Source of the DNA: Bifidobacterium erythrocebi
GTDB lineage: Bacteria; Actinomycetota; Actinomycetes; Actinomycetales; Bifidobacteriaceae
DNA: 64,000 nt
Reading direction: 5' to 3'
Assembly (NCBI RefSeq): GCF_012932675.1
Contig: NZ_JAAIIF010000006.1
Coordinates: forward strand, 62,001-126,000
The position numbers were made by a program, and so were the translations under genes. The notes under the pieces are model-generated. The model was given only the letters and a program-made list of their open reading frames with translations, was not told where the DNA came from and did no database searches. Shown piece after piece: positions 1 to 9,368 of this stretch (the first letter of the stretch is position 1; every line of letters begins with the position of its first letter).

Positions 1-1
1 T

Positions 2-943
2 TCAGTGGGCCGGCATGGGACTCGGTTCCAGATACTGCTTGGATGCCTTGCCGATTTCCTGCCGCACGCGTGCGATGGCGGGGCGTTCGTCACCCTGCCG
101 CGCGACGAAGCAGACCTGCCGGAACGCATTGGTGTCCCTGATGGGGCAGGCCACGAGGTCGTCCCTCAGATTCGCCATGGTCGCCAGCCTGGAGACGATG
201 GACACGCCCATGCCCACTTCGACCAGATTCTGCGTGGCCCAGTAATCGTCGGTCGAATGCGTGATGTTCGGGGAGAACCCGGCCGCCTTGGCCAGCGAGA
301 CCAGATTCGCCTGGCAGGTCTCGCATCCGGCGATCCATGATTCGTCGCATGCCTCGCGCAGGCTCACCGGCTCATGCGTACGTTCGTACGTCCTGGCGAT
401 GGCACTGGAAGCACCGACCAGCAACATCAGCGGATCGATGCCGAAACATTCCGCGTCCAGATCCGCATCGTCCACGGCGGGTAGCGAATTGTAGCGGAAC
501 GTGATCGCGCAATCCGCCAACCCCTGGTGCAGGGCGTCTATGGCCTCGGGAGGCTCCATCTGCATCAGGCTGACGCGGATATCCGTCGACTTGCTGATAT
601 GCACCAGCACGCGCGCCACGAACGACGAGCACACCGACGGGGGAGCGACGAGCCGAATATGCGTGGAACCGTTGCGCCGGTACTCCTCAAGATCCCTGCC
701 GGCCTGGGCGAGACGATTCTCGATGAGCTGCCCGTGGTGGGCCAGGATCCTGCCCGCCGGCGTGAGCTCCACGCCATGCGAGGTGCGCCGCACCAAGGCG
801 GTGCCAAGTTCGTTCTCGCATTTTCTGATCTGCTGGCTGATGGCGGGCTGCGACCAGCCCATCTCGCGTGCGGCGGCGGAGAACGAGCCGAGTCGTTCGA
901 TGGTCCACAGCGTCACCAGGGTCTGTGGGTTCAGTCGATCCAT
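2..943 (-). CDS. LysR-family transcriptional regulator
   Basis: A 313-residue LysR-type regulator. The N-terminal winged helix-turn-helix spans about residues 5-65 and has the typical family pattern (FSAAAREMGWSQPAISQQI). The rest is a periplasmic-binding-like effector domain. An in-frame ATG lies 15 nt upstream at 958, but the sequence AAAGGCG sits 7 nt before the ATG at 943, so the shorter start is preferred. The stop codon lies at the window edge, so the gene is complete. Its target is not evident: the neighbour on the same strand is a patatin-like protein about 110 bp upstream, and no divergent gene, the usual LysR target, lies next to its promoter. Confidence 0.9.
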   Translation of the reverse strand: MDRLNPQTLVTLWTIERLGSFSAAAREMGWSQPAISQQIRKCENELGTALVRRTSHGVELTPAGRILAHHGQLIENRLAQAGRDLEEYRRNGSTHIRLVAPPSVCSSFVARVLVHISKSTDIRVSLMQMEPPEAIDALHQGLADCAITFRYNSLPAVDDADLDAECFGIDPLMLLVGASSAIARTYERTHEPVSLREACDESWIAGCETCQANLVSLAKAAGFSPNITHSTDDYWATQNLVEVGMGVSIVSRLATMANLRDDLVACPIRDTNAFRQVCFVARQGDERPAIARVRQEIGKASKQYLEPSPMPAH

Positions 944-1053
944 CGCATCGCCTTTCATGCTGTCGGCTGCCGGCCATTGCCTTGATCCGGCCGTTGTTGT
1001 TGGCTGTCGCCGTTGCCCGTCGTATCAACCGGTTTCGTCCGTTCGAAGACGAA

Positions 1054-1902
1054 TCAGCTGTTCAGGAACTCCGGAATCGCCTCGGCCGCCGCGTAGCCCG
1101 CGCGGTACATACGCTCCAGCCCCTCATAGGATTTGCTCAGCGTATTGAGGCCGTACAGGCTTTCCGGCGCGAGGATCAGCACGCGCCCGTCCTTTTCGTA
1201 CTCCTTGGCCAGCGCCACCTCGTCGTTGTACGTCTGGTAGCGGTTCAGCAGACGTTCGGCAGCAGCCGGATGGGTGCGCTTGAGAATGGCGGCCGGGCCG
1301 ATGTCCTTCTTCTGCTCGCGCAGCACATCCTTCAGACGCGTCAGAATCACCACCACACGGTCGTAGCCGTCATCCAGCGCCTTCTGCACCGGAACCGGAT
1401 CGGCGATGCCGCCGTCGTAATACGGCACACCGTCGATCACGTACGGTTCGCATGCCACCGGCACGGCGGAGGATGCCTTCATGATGTCGAAATTGTCGTA
1501 GCTCACATCCGACTTGTCGAAATACTTGGTCGAGCCGTCCTCGGCATTGCAGGCGATCACGGTGAAGCCGGTCGGGCTCGCTTCGAACGCCTCATAGTCG
1601 ACGGGGTATTCGCCGTCGTGGTTGCTCAGCGTGCTGTACACGTAGTCGAGGTTGGCGTAGTTGTGGTTCTTGATATAGCTGTCGAGGCTCGCGTATTCCT
1701 TGCGGAACGCATACTCGGTGTAGAACTTGTGGGTGCGCCCGTGCTGGCCGGAGATATAGGAGACCATGTTCGCGCTGCCGGCTGAGACGCCGTAGCAGTG
1801 GTCCACCACAATGTCGTCCTCCAGCATGCGGTCCATCACGCCCGCGCCGAAAATCGCGCGGAATCCGCCGCCAACATCGATCATCGCGGTCTTGTGTGCC
1901 AT
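1054..1902 (-). CDS. Patatin-like phospholipase family protein
   Basis: A 282-residue protein of the bacterial patatin (YjjU-like) family, predicted to be a cytoplasmic acyl hydrolase. Visible motifs are the glycine-rich oxyanion loop (DVGGGFRAIFGAG, residues 9-21), the nucleophile elbow GVSAG with Ser40, and the DGG motif with Asp163, so the Ser-Asp dyad is intact. The ATG at 1902 has GGGAG 6 nt upstream. An upstream in-frame extension to 2013 has no ribosome-binding site and no family similarity. The substrate is unknown. It lies between murI and the LysR gene on the same strand, but with gaps of more than 100 bp, so co-transcription is uncertain. Confidence 0.9.
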   Translation of the reverse strand: MAHKTAMIDVGGGFRAIFGAGVMDRMLEDDIVVDHCYGVSAGSANMVSYISGQHGRTHKFYTEYAFRKEYASLDSYIKNHNYANLDYVYSTLSNHDGEYPVDYEAFEASPTGFTVIACNAEDGSTKYFDKSDVSYDNFDIMKASSAVPVACEPYVIDGVPYYDGGIADPVPVQKALDDGYDRVVVILTRLKDVLREQKKDIGPAAILKRTHPAAAERLLNRYQTYNDEVALAKEYEKDGRVLILAPESLYGLNTLSKSYEGLERMYRAGYAAAEAIPEFLNS

Positions 1903-2074
1903 AGATCTCCCTTCCTGTTCATGGCGTATGTCGTAGCTGCCTTGAAGCTTATGCCGCTTTGGTGGACATTTTCGTGTGTGGCGTAAGCCTTGGATGGCAT
2001 TGCGCGGCTGCATCTCCGATTACGTGCCTGATTGCGGGGTTGGTCATTGGCCCTTTCGCAGGGATGATTGCGGT

Positions 2075-2854
2075 TCAGTCGCGGTGCAGCAGGTACTCGG
2101 CCAGTTCGCTCGTGCGCGGCGACGTATCCGAATTGGCGAGCGTCACACCGCCCTGCGCGCCTTCCGGCGCAAGCTTGCCCAGGGATTCCAGCACCACGTG
2201 CAGGTGACGCACGGTGCCCTCGTTGCCGTCGATGATCGCGGCGCTATCGGGCAGCAGCTCGCGGAAGTAATCGCGGTAGAACACGAAATGCGTGCAGCCG
2301 AGCACCACGGAGTCGATGGTCGGCAGGTCGTATTTGCCGAAGTATTCGTGCAATGTGTTCATTACGATGTCGTGGTCGTCGAGCTGGCCGTGTTCGACGA
2401 TTTCCACCAGTCCCGGGCAAGGTTCGGGGAAGATCGTGTGATCGGCCTTGAACCGGTCCATAAGCATGGCGAATTTGCGTTCGCGCAGGGTGAGCGGGGT
2501 GGCGGCGACGATGACGCGCTGGCGGTGCCCATGCCCACGGTCGCAGGCGACCTTAAGCGCCGGTTCCATACCGATGATCGGAATGTCGTACGTGTCGCGC
2601 AGCGCATTGGCGGCGGCCGAGGTGGCGGTATTGCAGGCGATGACGACGGCCTTCACGCCCTGTTTCACGAATTGTTCCACAATGCCGAAACTCAGTTCGC
2701 GCACCTGCTCGGGGGTTTTGGTGCCGTACGGCGCATGCGCGGAATCCCCGAAATACAGTACCCGCTCGTCGGGCATGTCCCGCGCGATCTGGCGGACCAC
2801 CGAGATGCCGCCGAGACCGGAATCGAATACGCCGATTGGTGCCGTTGAGCTCAT
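2075..2854 (-). CDS. murI: Glutamate racemase
   Basis: A 259-residue cytoplasmic enzyme that interconverts L- and D-glutamate for peptidoglycan stem peptides. The motif [10 protein letters not shown] is at residues 7-16. The two catalytic cysteines are visible in ACNT (Cys74) and LGCTHF (Cys187, followed by His189). The length is normal. GGAAGGA lies upstream of the ATG. It is divergent from dapF, so the 135-bp gap between them holds both promoters. This places two envelope or amino-acid precursor genes back to back. Confidence 0.95.
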   Translation of the reverse strand: MSSTAPIGVFDSGLGGISVVRQIARDMPDERVLYFGDSAHAPYGTKTPEQVRELSFGIVEQFVKQGVKAVVIACNTATSAAANALRDTYDIPIIGMEPALKVACDRGHGHRQRVIVAATPLTLRERKFAMLMDRFKADHTIFPEPCPGLVEIVEHGQLDDHDIVMNTLHEYFGKYDLPTIDSVVLGCTHFVFYRDYFRELLPDSAAIIDGNEGTVRHLHVVLESLGKLAPEGAQGGVTLANSDTSPRTSELAEYLLHRD

Positions 2855-2989
2855 ATGCGATCCTTCCGTTCGTCAGACTGCTTCTAGCCTACTCGCCGCG
2901 GTGTGCGGGTTTCGCGCCATCGGCCGCGCGTATCGGCATCATGCCGTCTGGTCGTGATGTTGAGCATGGCGGCGGGTAGGGTGGGGCGC

Positions 2990-3880
2990 ATGAGTATTCC
3001 GCAGCAAGTGACCAAAACGCATGCCACCGGCAACGATTTCGTCGTATACGCCGACCCCGAAGGCACGTTCGAACCGACCGCCGACGAGGTGCGCTTCCTC
3101 GACGACCGCCACTTCGGCATCGGCGGCGACGGCGTGATTCGTCTCGCCCATCCCGAAGACGTGTCCGATCTGACACCCGAACAGGTGGGCGAATGCCGTG
3201 CCGCCGGCGCCGAATGGTTCATGGACTACCGCAATGCCGACGGCTCCCTGGCGCAGATGTGCGGCAACGGCACCCGCGCGATTACGCTGTTCGCCTATGA
3301 CCGCGGCTATGCGAAGGGCGATGCGTTCCGCTTGGGCACCCGTGCCGGCGTGAAGATCCTCACCTCGCTCGGCGATGTCGAGGGGCTTGGCTGCAACGTG
3401 TTCCGCGTGCAGATGGGGGCGTGGAAGCGCGGGGAACCGGACGCCTTCGAAGTGACGATTCCCGGCACCGAGGGGTCCGCGCGCGGCACCTACGTGGATA
3501 TGGGCAATCCGCATGTCGTGGCGGTGCTTGAGGACGGCAAGGCCACGCTGCCAGCCGTGGAGCATCTTGATCTGGTGACCAAGCCGGTGGTCGCGCCCGT
3601 GCTGGAATCCGATCAGAACGTGGAGTTCGTGCGCGTCGACCGCAAGGACGCCGACGCGAACGAAGGCTGGGCGACGATGCGCGTGAACGAGCGCGGCTGC
3701 GGCGAGACGCTGTCGTGCGGCACAGGCCTGTGCGCCACGGCCGTCACGCTGCGCGCCAAAACCGGCATCGACCATTGGACGATCACCGTGCGCGGCGGCA
3801 CGCTGCGCATCGAGGTGAGCGATACGGACGTGCAGCTCATCGGTTCCGCCACGCTCGTGGGCGATATCACGCTGCTGTAG
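2990..3880 (+). CDS. dapF: Diaminopimelate epimerase
   Basis: A 296-residue PLP-independent epimerase converting LL- to meso-diaminopimelate in lysine synthesis. The two catalytic cysteines are in MCGNGTRA (Cys91) and LSCGTG (Cys243). The reading frame is open back to 2903, but family length and the HATGNDFVV motif (residues 11-19) favour the ATG at 2990. There is no good Shine-Dalgarno. Instead TAGGGT lies 7 nt before the ATG, which may be a -10 box of a leaderless transcript. Many bifidobacteria carry lysine or ornithine rather than DAP in peptidoglycan, so a role mainly in lysine synthesis is inferred. Confidence 0.95.
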   Translation: MSIPQQVTKTHATGNDFVVYADPEGTFEPTADEVRFLDDRHFGIGGDGVIRLAHPEDVSDLTPEQVGECRAAGAEWFMDYRNADGSLAQMCGNGTRAITLFAYDRGYAKGDAFRLGTRAGVKILTSLGDVEGLGCNVFRVQMGAWKRGEPDAFEVTIPGTEGSARGTYVDMGNPHVVAVLEDGKATLPAVEHLDLVTKPVVAPVLESDQNVEFVRVDRKDADANEGWATMRVNERGCGETLSCGTGLCATAVTLRAKTGIDHWTITVRGGTLRIEVSDTDVQLIGSATLVGDITLL

Positions 3881-3929
3881 TCGGTCTGTTGCGCCCGGTT
3901 GGCCCGGCCAGTCGGCTGACGGCCGAGAC

Positions 3930-3984
3930 CGGAAACGAATGAGCCGCACGCCGGTTCGCCCGGTGTGCGGCCCATTCGTTTCCG
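3930..3984. terminator. Probable bidirectional terminator hairpin
   Basis: A 20-bp stem (3930-3949 with 3965-3984, one mismatch) closes a 15-nt loop between the convergent dapF and VKOR genes. There is no long T run on either side. Confidence 0.8.
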
Positions 3985-3993
3985 AACAGCAGG

Positions 3994-4656
3994 TCAGCGG
4001 AATATCATCGGCCCGTCCTTGACCATAATGATCGCGATCAACGCCAGAATCCACACCACATCGACCATCAGGTCGTAATTGAGGCGGTAGTAGGTGTCAA
4101 GGCCACGTGCCTTGCCGTCCTTACGCAGGGGAAGCTCCTGAACCACCACCGTCGCATGCGACAACGCCATGAACTGGATGGTCGTGGAGAACATCAGCGC
4201 CATGCACCACGGGCACAACGCCTGGATCACGAACAGCGACTGCGAGGTCAGCCAGTAGGAATACGCCAGCGCCGCCAGACCGCCCAGCCACGTGCAGGTG
4301 GCGAACCAGCGCGGCACTCTGACACGCGCCAGACCGATCACGGCAATGGTCACGAACACCGATTCGGCGGCGATGCCGAAGAAGGCATTCGGGTAGCTCA
4401 GCCCGCCGAACTTCACGATTTCCGCCTGCCAGGACTGGGCGACGGAGGAACAGGACAACACCGCGTTCACGTCGCAGCCCAGCTGCTGGCCGGGGTTACG
4501 AGCCAATTTGAGCGTATCCGCGCTCAGAATGAACGACACGGCCAACGCCACGGCGGAGGCCACCAGCATCACCAGGTACACCCACGTGGCGCTATGCCGC
4601 CAGCCCTTCGGCCGTAATTCCAAATCCTGTTCCGAATCCAATGTCTCGCCGCCCAT
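3994..4656 (-). CDS. Vitamin K epoxide reductase (VKOR) family membrane protein
   Basis: A 220-residue integral membrane protein of the actinobacterial VKOR family. In this phylum these proteins usually reoxidise a periplasmic DsbA-like thiol oxidase using quinone. Visible cysteines are the loop pair Cys61 and Cys69 (CDVNAVLSCS) and the active-site CPWC (Cys148/Cys151). Four to five hydrophobic segments are present. The ATG at 4656 is spaced 6 nt from GGAAGG. The ATG at 4662 would abut that site, so it is less likely. No DsbA-like partner is encoded in the window. Confidence 0.9.
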   Translation of the reverse strand: MGGETLDSEQDLELRPKGWRHSATWVYLVMLVASAVALAVSFILSADTLKLARNPGQQLGCDVNAVLSCSSVAQSWQAEIVKFGGLSYPNAFFGIAAESVFVTIAVIGLARVRVPRWFATCTWLGGLAALAYSYWLTSQSLFVIQALCPWCMALMFSTTIQFMALSHATVVVQELPLRKDGKARGLDTYYRLNYDLMVDVVWILALIAIIMVKDGPMIFR

Positions 4657-4760
4657 GATCATCCTTCCTCGTTGAACCACTATGAATCGCTGCGAACCGC
4701 TATCGTTGTGCGGTTCCCTCATCCTGCGGCACGAGCTTAACAGTGGGTTACGATAGTGGC

Positions 4761-5645
4761 ATGACGCACTATGAGATTCCCGGTGAACCGCCCGAAGAAG
4801 GGTGGGACATCCACTGCCACACCGTGTTCTCGGACGGCACGCGCACGCCGGGCGGCATGGTCGATCAGGCATTGCGGTGCGGTTTGAACGGCGTCGCGAT
4901 CACCGACCACGATACGAATGCCGGCTGGCATGACGCCGTTGCGGCGGCCTCACAGTCGGGCATGCCGTTGCTGCGCGGCACGGAAATCACCGCCGCATAC
5001 GGTTCGATCAGCGTACACATGCTCGGACTGCTGTACGATCCGGCGAACGAACGGATCGCCGGCATGTTCTCGACCACAAGACGCAAGCGACTGCTTCGCA
5101 CGCAGCACATGGTCGAACGCATGGCGAAGGACTTCCCGATCACCTGGGAGAAGGTCGAGCAGCAGGTCAAGGAAGGAAGCCGCACCACGGTGGGCAGACC
5201 TCATATCGCCGATGCGCTGGTTGCCGCAGGCGTGTACAGGAACCGCAGCGAAGCGTTCGCCGGCGCGGTGAGCGCGCAATCGAAGTACTACATTCCCACG
5301 CCGTCGCCCACGGCTCTGGAAGTGGTGGAAACAGTCAAACAGGCCGGCGGGGTGGTCATCGTCGCACACCCCGGCGACAGACGCCGCAACAGCACGCTGC
5401 TCTCCGACGAGCAGATCGGGGCGCTCGCGGACGCCGGATTGGACGGTCTTGAAGTCTGGCATCGCGGCAATCTTCCCGACCAGCGTCGTCGGCTGCTGGA
5501 ACTTGCGCATAGGTACGGGCTGCTGGTGACCGGAGGTTCCGACTGGCATGGCGACGGCAAGCCGAACGCGTTGGGGGAGAACCTGACCGATGAGGCCACC
5601 ATCCGCCTGATCGCGGAACGCGGGGTGCTTCCGCCGATCGCCTGA
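4761..5645 (+). CDS. PHP-domain phosphoesterase
   Basis: A 294-residue PHP-domain protein of the TrpH/YciV type. Relatives hydrolyse 3',5'-nucleoside bisphosphates or 5'-end RNA nucleotides. Metal-binding motifs are visible: DIHCHTVFSDG (His18, His20, Asp25), ITDHDTN (Asp49, His50), a later VAHPGD and a C-terminal SDWHGD. There is no Shine-Dalgarno before the ATG, but TACGAT lies 6 nt upstream, so a leaderless transcript is possible. An alternative GTG lies at 4743. The exact substrate cannot be told from the sequence. Confidence 0.85.
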   Translation: MTHYEIPGEPPEEGWDIHCHTVFSDGTRTPGGMVDQALRCGLNGVAITDHDTNAGWHDAVAAASQSGMPLLRGTEITAAYGSISVHMLGLLYDPANERIAGMFSTTRRKRLLRTQHMVERMAKDFPITWEKVEQQVKEGSRTTVGRPHIADALVAAGVYRNRSEAFAGAVSAQSKYYIPTPSPTALEVVETVKQAGGVVIVAHPGDRRRNSTLLSDEQIGALADAGLDGLEVWHRGNLPDQRRRLLELAHRYGLLVTGGSDWHGDGKPNALGENLTDEATIRLIAERGVLPPIA

Positions 5646-5659
5646 CATGCGGCAGCTAT

Positions 5660-5702
5660 GCGAAACGGGGCGTCTCCACTACAAGGAGACACCCCGTTTC
5701 GC
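5660..5702. terminator. Bidirectional terminator hairpin
   Basis: An 18-bp stem with one mismatch (5660-5677 with 5685-5702) and a 7-nt loop lies between the convergent PHP and DUF3107 genes. Confidence 0.85.
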
Positions 5703-5760
5703 GTAAGTGTGTCATCGTCACGCTATGGTCACAACGATGCCTGCGCGGCGACCGGAACCG

Positions 5761-5985
5761 TCAGAGCGCACCGAAACCGACGGCATGCTTGGTTTCGGAA
5801 CCGACGATCGCATAGCCAAGCGCGCCGGCCGGCACGACGATGGTGCGGCCCTTGTCGTCCTTCAGCGTGATCGGCTTGTTCTCGGTCACCGCGGCGTTGA
5901 TGACCGCGTTGACGGCGTCCGCGGAATCCTCGGTGCTGAAGGTGACGGCGCGTGCCACGTTCTGAATGCCCAGTTCGATATCCAT
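5761..5985 (-). CDS. DUF3107 family protein
   Basis: A 74-residue protein matching the small actinobacterial DUF3107 family (starts MDIELGIQNVAR, ends AVGFGAL, with a KGRTIVVPA core). The function is unknown. AAGGAG lies 7 nt before the ATG. In actinobacteria this family often neighbours UvrD-like helicase genes, and here a phosphotransferase and a UvrD-like gene follow. The call rests on overall pattern and length. Confidence 0.8.
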   Translation of the reverse strand: MDIELGIQNVARAVTFSTEDSADAVNAVINAAVTENKPITLKDDKGRTIVVPAGALGYAIVGSETKHAVGFGAL

Positions 5986-6054
5986 TGAGTGCTCCTTGGT
6001 TGGTTCGTGTATGGCTAATATTCTGCTCGCATGTGGCGAAAACCACAGTGGCGA

Positions 6055-7536
6055 TTACGCTTGCGGCGTGATGTTCCGTTCGTTCGTCACGTCGGAGGCG
6101 TCCAGTCCGGTCTGCGCGTCGTGTAGGGCGCGTTCCTCGCGCTCCAGCAGGGGAATCACCTCGGTCGCCGGGGCGTTGAGATTCGGCACGGAGAACCGTT
6201 GCGGCTGCTCCCTGCTCGGCATGCCGCCGTTGCCGCGGTCGGTCACGATGCGATGCTGGTTCGTGTCGTCGTCCGCCAGAGCCTCGTTCGGGGAGACGTG
6301 GGTGTCGCCAGTCGCATCCGCCATCCGGTCAAGCGCGATGGTGGCGGAGGAGATGGGCGGGATGTCCGGCATCGGCGCGGAGGCGAAATGCCCGCTCGCG
6401 GTGCTGTCGGACAGCGTGCCCGCGTTGGCGGCGGCGATGTCCGCGGAACCGGTGTTGTCCGGATCGGCGGTGTCGTCGGATGCGAACCCGCTGCCGGATC
6501 GCATGCCCTGCTCATCGCCCTGCAGCAGCGTGCCGACCGTGATCGTGGAGGGATGCTTGCCTGCGGAAGGCTTCACGGTATTGGCGGGCGTCTGGGCGCT
6601 GCGTACGCTCACGCCGAGCTGGTGCGCGAGGCGGTCCACCTGCGCCTTGAACTGGATGATCTTGTCGTTATCGGCGTTGTTCAGCGCACGGATGAAATCG
6701 CCCACCTGCTCCATCTGCACCCACAGGTTGGCGCGCAGCATGATCAGATCGTCGAGACGGTTGCCCATCATGCGCCCGTATGCGGTGAGGACCGCGTTGC
6801 GACGCTCCTCGTCAAGCTTCGAGAAGATCCAGGCCAGGTCGCGTGCCGGATCGTTGACCTGCATGTTCTGCCAGTTGTTCACCGCGGTGATGGTCGATCC
6901 GCTGAATCGGACGTCCTCGTTCTCGAATCCGCCGTGCACCATGCACGTCGTGAACGACCACAGGCCTTCGGTCTCCATGATGCGCGCCCAGCTGGTGGTG
7001 ATCTCGCTCGGCACATGGCCGGCATTGCGCAGACGCCTGATCCATGCGGTGAGCTGCGCCCTGATTTGGCCGGTGGCGAACGCCGGGTAGCCGGCCTCCT
7101 GCATGAAGTCGGTGCGCAGACGGTGGATCGCGCCGATGGCGGTGCCCATGGCGGAGCATTGCGTCGAGGAAAGCACATCAAGCGGGATTTCGGCACCGTC
7201 CTGATGCATCATCACCATCACCGCGGTGTCACCGGTCGGGCCCTGGGAGTCGGTGCCGGGAACGAAGGTGAGCACACGGCCCAGCGAGAAGCCGAGACCG
7301 CCGGATTCCCTTACCGCGCCGAGCGCACGGGCGGCCTTCACGCGCGAAGCCAGCAGCTTTCGTCCTTGATCGCTGTTGGTGGCGTACACGTCGTATACGG
7401 TGCCCGACGCGTCGCGTACCTGCGCCTGGTCGATGCCATGCGCACGCGTGGTGCCGGAGAACACGCCGGCCACGACGATGGATGGCATGGCGGCCGAGGT
7501 CAGTGCCGCCATCATGAGTTCGTTTCGTTCAGTCAC
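6055..7536 (-). CDS. Phosphotransferase (APH/choline-kinase-like) family protein
   Basis: A 493-residue protein. The first 300 or so residues resemble an aminoglycoside-phosphotransferase-like kinase fold: the CMVHGGFENEDVRF segment matches the catalytic H-G-D/N-x-x-x-N region, but the usual catalytic Asp (HGD) is Gly here. The C-terminal 180 residues are low complexity (Ser/Asp/Thr-rich, ending in a short charged helix). In actinobacteria, relatives sit beside a UvrD-like helicase, as here with a divergent neighbour. The chosen GTG at 7536 has TAGTGT 6 nt upstream. An ATG at 7515 is an alternative. Antibiotic resistance should not be assumed. Confidence 0.75.
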   Translation of the reverse strand: MTERNELMMAALTSAAMPSIVVAGVFSGTTRAHGIDQAQVRDASGTVYDVYATNSDQGRKLLASRVKAARALGAVRESGGLGFSLGRVLTFVPGTDSQGPTGDTAVMVMMHQDGAEIPLDVLSSTQCSAMGTAIGAIHRLRTDFMQEAGYPAFATGQIRAQLTAWIRRLRNAGHVPSEITTSWARIMETEGLWSFTTCMVHGGFENEDVRFSGSTITAVNNWQNMQVNDPARDLAWIFSKLDEERRNAVLTAYGRMMGNRLDDLIMLRANLWVQMEQVGDFIRALNNADNDKIIQFKAQVDRLAHQLGVSVRSAQTPANTVKPSAGKHPSTITVGTLLQGDEQGMRSGSGFASDDTADPDNTGSADIAAANAGTLSDSTASGHFASAPMPDIPPISSATIALDRMADATGDTHVSPNEALADDDTNQHRIVTDRGNGGMPSREQPQRFSVPNLNAPATEVIPLLEREERALHDAQTGLDASDVTNERNITPQA

Positions 7537-7658
7537 GCTTCCACACTAATACATATGCGGCCCAGAGCGGTCAGACACGGCCGATGTCGGGCGTCACGGC
7601 GCTGATTTCGGCATATGGCGTTCGCGTATGGGGCAGGGCGCTTGCCACAATGGGGTGC

Positions 7659-9167
7659 ATGGACGAGCTGCTTGAAGGTTTGGATGATGCGCAGCTGGCT
7701 GCGGCGACGGCGCTGGACGGCCCCGTGCGCATCATCGCCGGTGCCGGCGCGGGCAAGACCCGCACGGTGACCCGGCGTATCGCCCATGCATGCGTGAGCG
7801 GCGAGTGGGACGCGTCCCGTGTGCTTGCGGTGACGTTCTCGGTCAAGGCGGCCGCCGAAATGCGGCTGCGCCTCGAATCCCTAGGCGTGGGCGATCAGGT
7901 GACGGTGGCGACCTTCCACTCCGCGGCCCTGCGCCAGCTTCGCCGCGTATGGCCTGAAGTGTGCGAGGCGCCGTTCCCCAGACTAGTGGAGGACGCGCGC
8001 GACATCACCATGCGCGCCATGCGCAGGGTCGGGCTCGCCGACAGGTTGGACGATCTGACGGTCCAGGCGGTGCGCGACGAGATCAACTGGGCGAAAATCT
8101 CGCTGGTGGCGCCGAGCGAGGTGGAGCGCGTGGCCGCCGCCGTCGAACGCTGCGCGCCGGCCGGCATCGACGCCTCGCGTTTCGCGGACATCTACGACGC
8201 CTACGAGCTGGAAAAGACAGCCCGCGGCGAAATGGACTTCGACGACATCCTGCTCATGATGTGCCATGTGCTTGAGGAATTCGACGACCAGGCCTCGGCC
8301 ATCCGCCGGTCCATCGGTTGGCTCACCGTGGACGAATACCAGGACGTCTCGCCGCTGCAGCACCGTCTGATGCGGCTGTGGCTGGGCGATAACCGCAATG
8401 TGTGCGTGGTGGGGGACCCCGCACAGACCATCTATTCGTTCGCCGGTGCCTCCAGCTACGATCTGCTGGCGTTCGCCGACGAGTTCAGGCCCCTGTCCGC
8501 CGACATTCGGCTGGACACGGATTACCGTTCCACGCCGCAGGTGGTGAACTACGCCAACCGTGTGCTGGCTGCCTCGCCCATACGACAGGATTATCTGCGC
8601 TTGCATTCCGCACGCGAGGCCGGCAGCAGGGTGTCGCGCAAGGTGTACGAGACGGACATGCTGGAGGCGCAGGGCGTCGCCTCGCGCATCGCGAAACTGG
8701 TGGCGAACGGCGCGAATCCCTCGGATTGCGCGATTCTTACGCGAATCAACGCGCAGCAGGCCGTGTGCTGCAGCGCATTGCGCGCCGAACGGCTGGGATA
8801 CCGCGTCCGGCGCGATTCCGGCTGGACATCCTCGTCGCCGGTGGCCGATCTTGAAGCCGCGGGCCAGATCGCCTTGGCCGAGACGATGCGCGAACAGGAC
8901 GATGCCGCGGTGCGAAAACTCGGTCGCGTCACCGTATCCACCATTCACGCCGCGAAAGGCCTTGAATTCAAGCACGTATTCGTGATCGGCTGTTCGGAGG
9001 GGCTGCTGCCATACGGGTCCGCACGGCAAGGCGAGGAGCTGGAGGAGGAACGGCGTCTGATGTATGTGGCCATCACCCGAGCCGAGGACACGCTGCATAT
9101 GTCGTATGCCCGTTCCAAGGACGGCATGGGTCCCCAGCAGCGCATGCTGAGCCGTTTTCTCAGCTAG
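7659..9167 (+). CDS. UvrD/Rep-family ATP-dependent DNA helicase (short UvrD2-like)
   Basis: A 502-residue superfamily 1A helicase. Walker A is GAGAGKT (residues 28-34). Walker B is DEYQDVSP, followed by motif III GDPAQTIYSFAGA, motif V VSTIHAAKGLEF and motif VI EERRLMYVAITRA. All core motifs are intact, but the protein is well below the usual 650-750 residues and stops soon after motif VI. It therefore lacks the HRDC domain and cysteine motif seen in mycobacterial UvrD2. The start was chosen so that little precedes the Q-motif. CACAAT lies 7 nt upstream of the ATG. It unwinds DNA 3'-5' by family and is likely used in repair. Confidence 0.9.
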   Translation: MDELLEGLDDAQLAAATALDGPVRIIAGAGAGKTRTVTRRIAHACVSGEWDASRVLAVTFSVKAAAEMRLRLESLGVGDQVTVATFHSAALRQLRRVWPEVCEAPFPRLVEDARDITMRAMRRVGLADRLDDLTVQAVRDEINWAKISLVAPSEVERVAAAVERCAPAGIDASRFADIYDAYELEKTARGEMDFDDILLMMCHVLEEFDDQASAIRRSIGWLTVDEYQDVSPLQHRLMRLWLGDNRNVCVVGDPAQTIYSFAGASSYDLLAFADEFRPLSADIRLDTDYRSTPQVVNYANRVLAASPIRQDYLRLHSAREAGSRVSRKVYETDMLEAQGVASRIAKLVANGANPSDCAILTRINAQQAVCCSALRAERLGYRVRRDSGWTSSSPVADLEAAGQIALAETMREQDDAAVRKLGRVTVSTIHAAKGLEFKHVFVIGCSEGLLPYGSARQGEELEEERRLMYVAITRAEDTLHMSYARSKDGMGPQQRMLSRFLS

Positions 9168-9263
9168 ATTGGGCGGGACTGCTCGTCGTTCCGGGCTTAG
9201 CCAGCCAGACCGTCATGCTGTTGCGGAGGTCTTGCGCCGGGACTGGCGGGCGCATGATACGCG

Positions 9264-9299
9264 AAAGCCGGTTCGTATGCTCTGCGCGAACCGGCTTTT
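9264..9299. terminator. Intrinsic terminator
   Basis: A 12-bp perfect stem (9264-9275 with 9287-9298), 11-nt loop and T run follow the helicase gene. A convergent gene lies on the far side, so it may serve both strands. Confidence 0.85.
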
Positions 9300-9368
9300 C
9301 AACCTATATTCAGCCTATATGTGGTCGTCGGATACGGTCGGTCATGACTTCGCCGTATCGCGACGGAA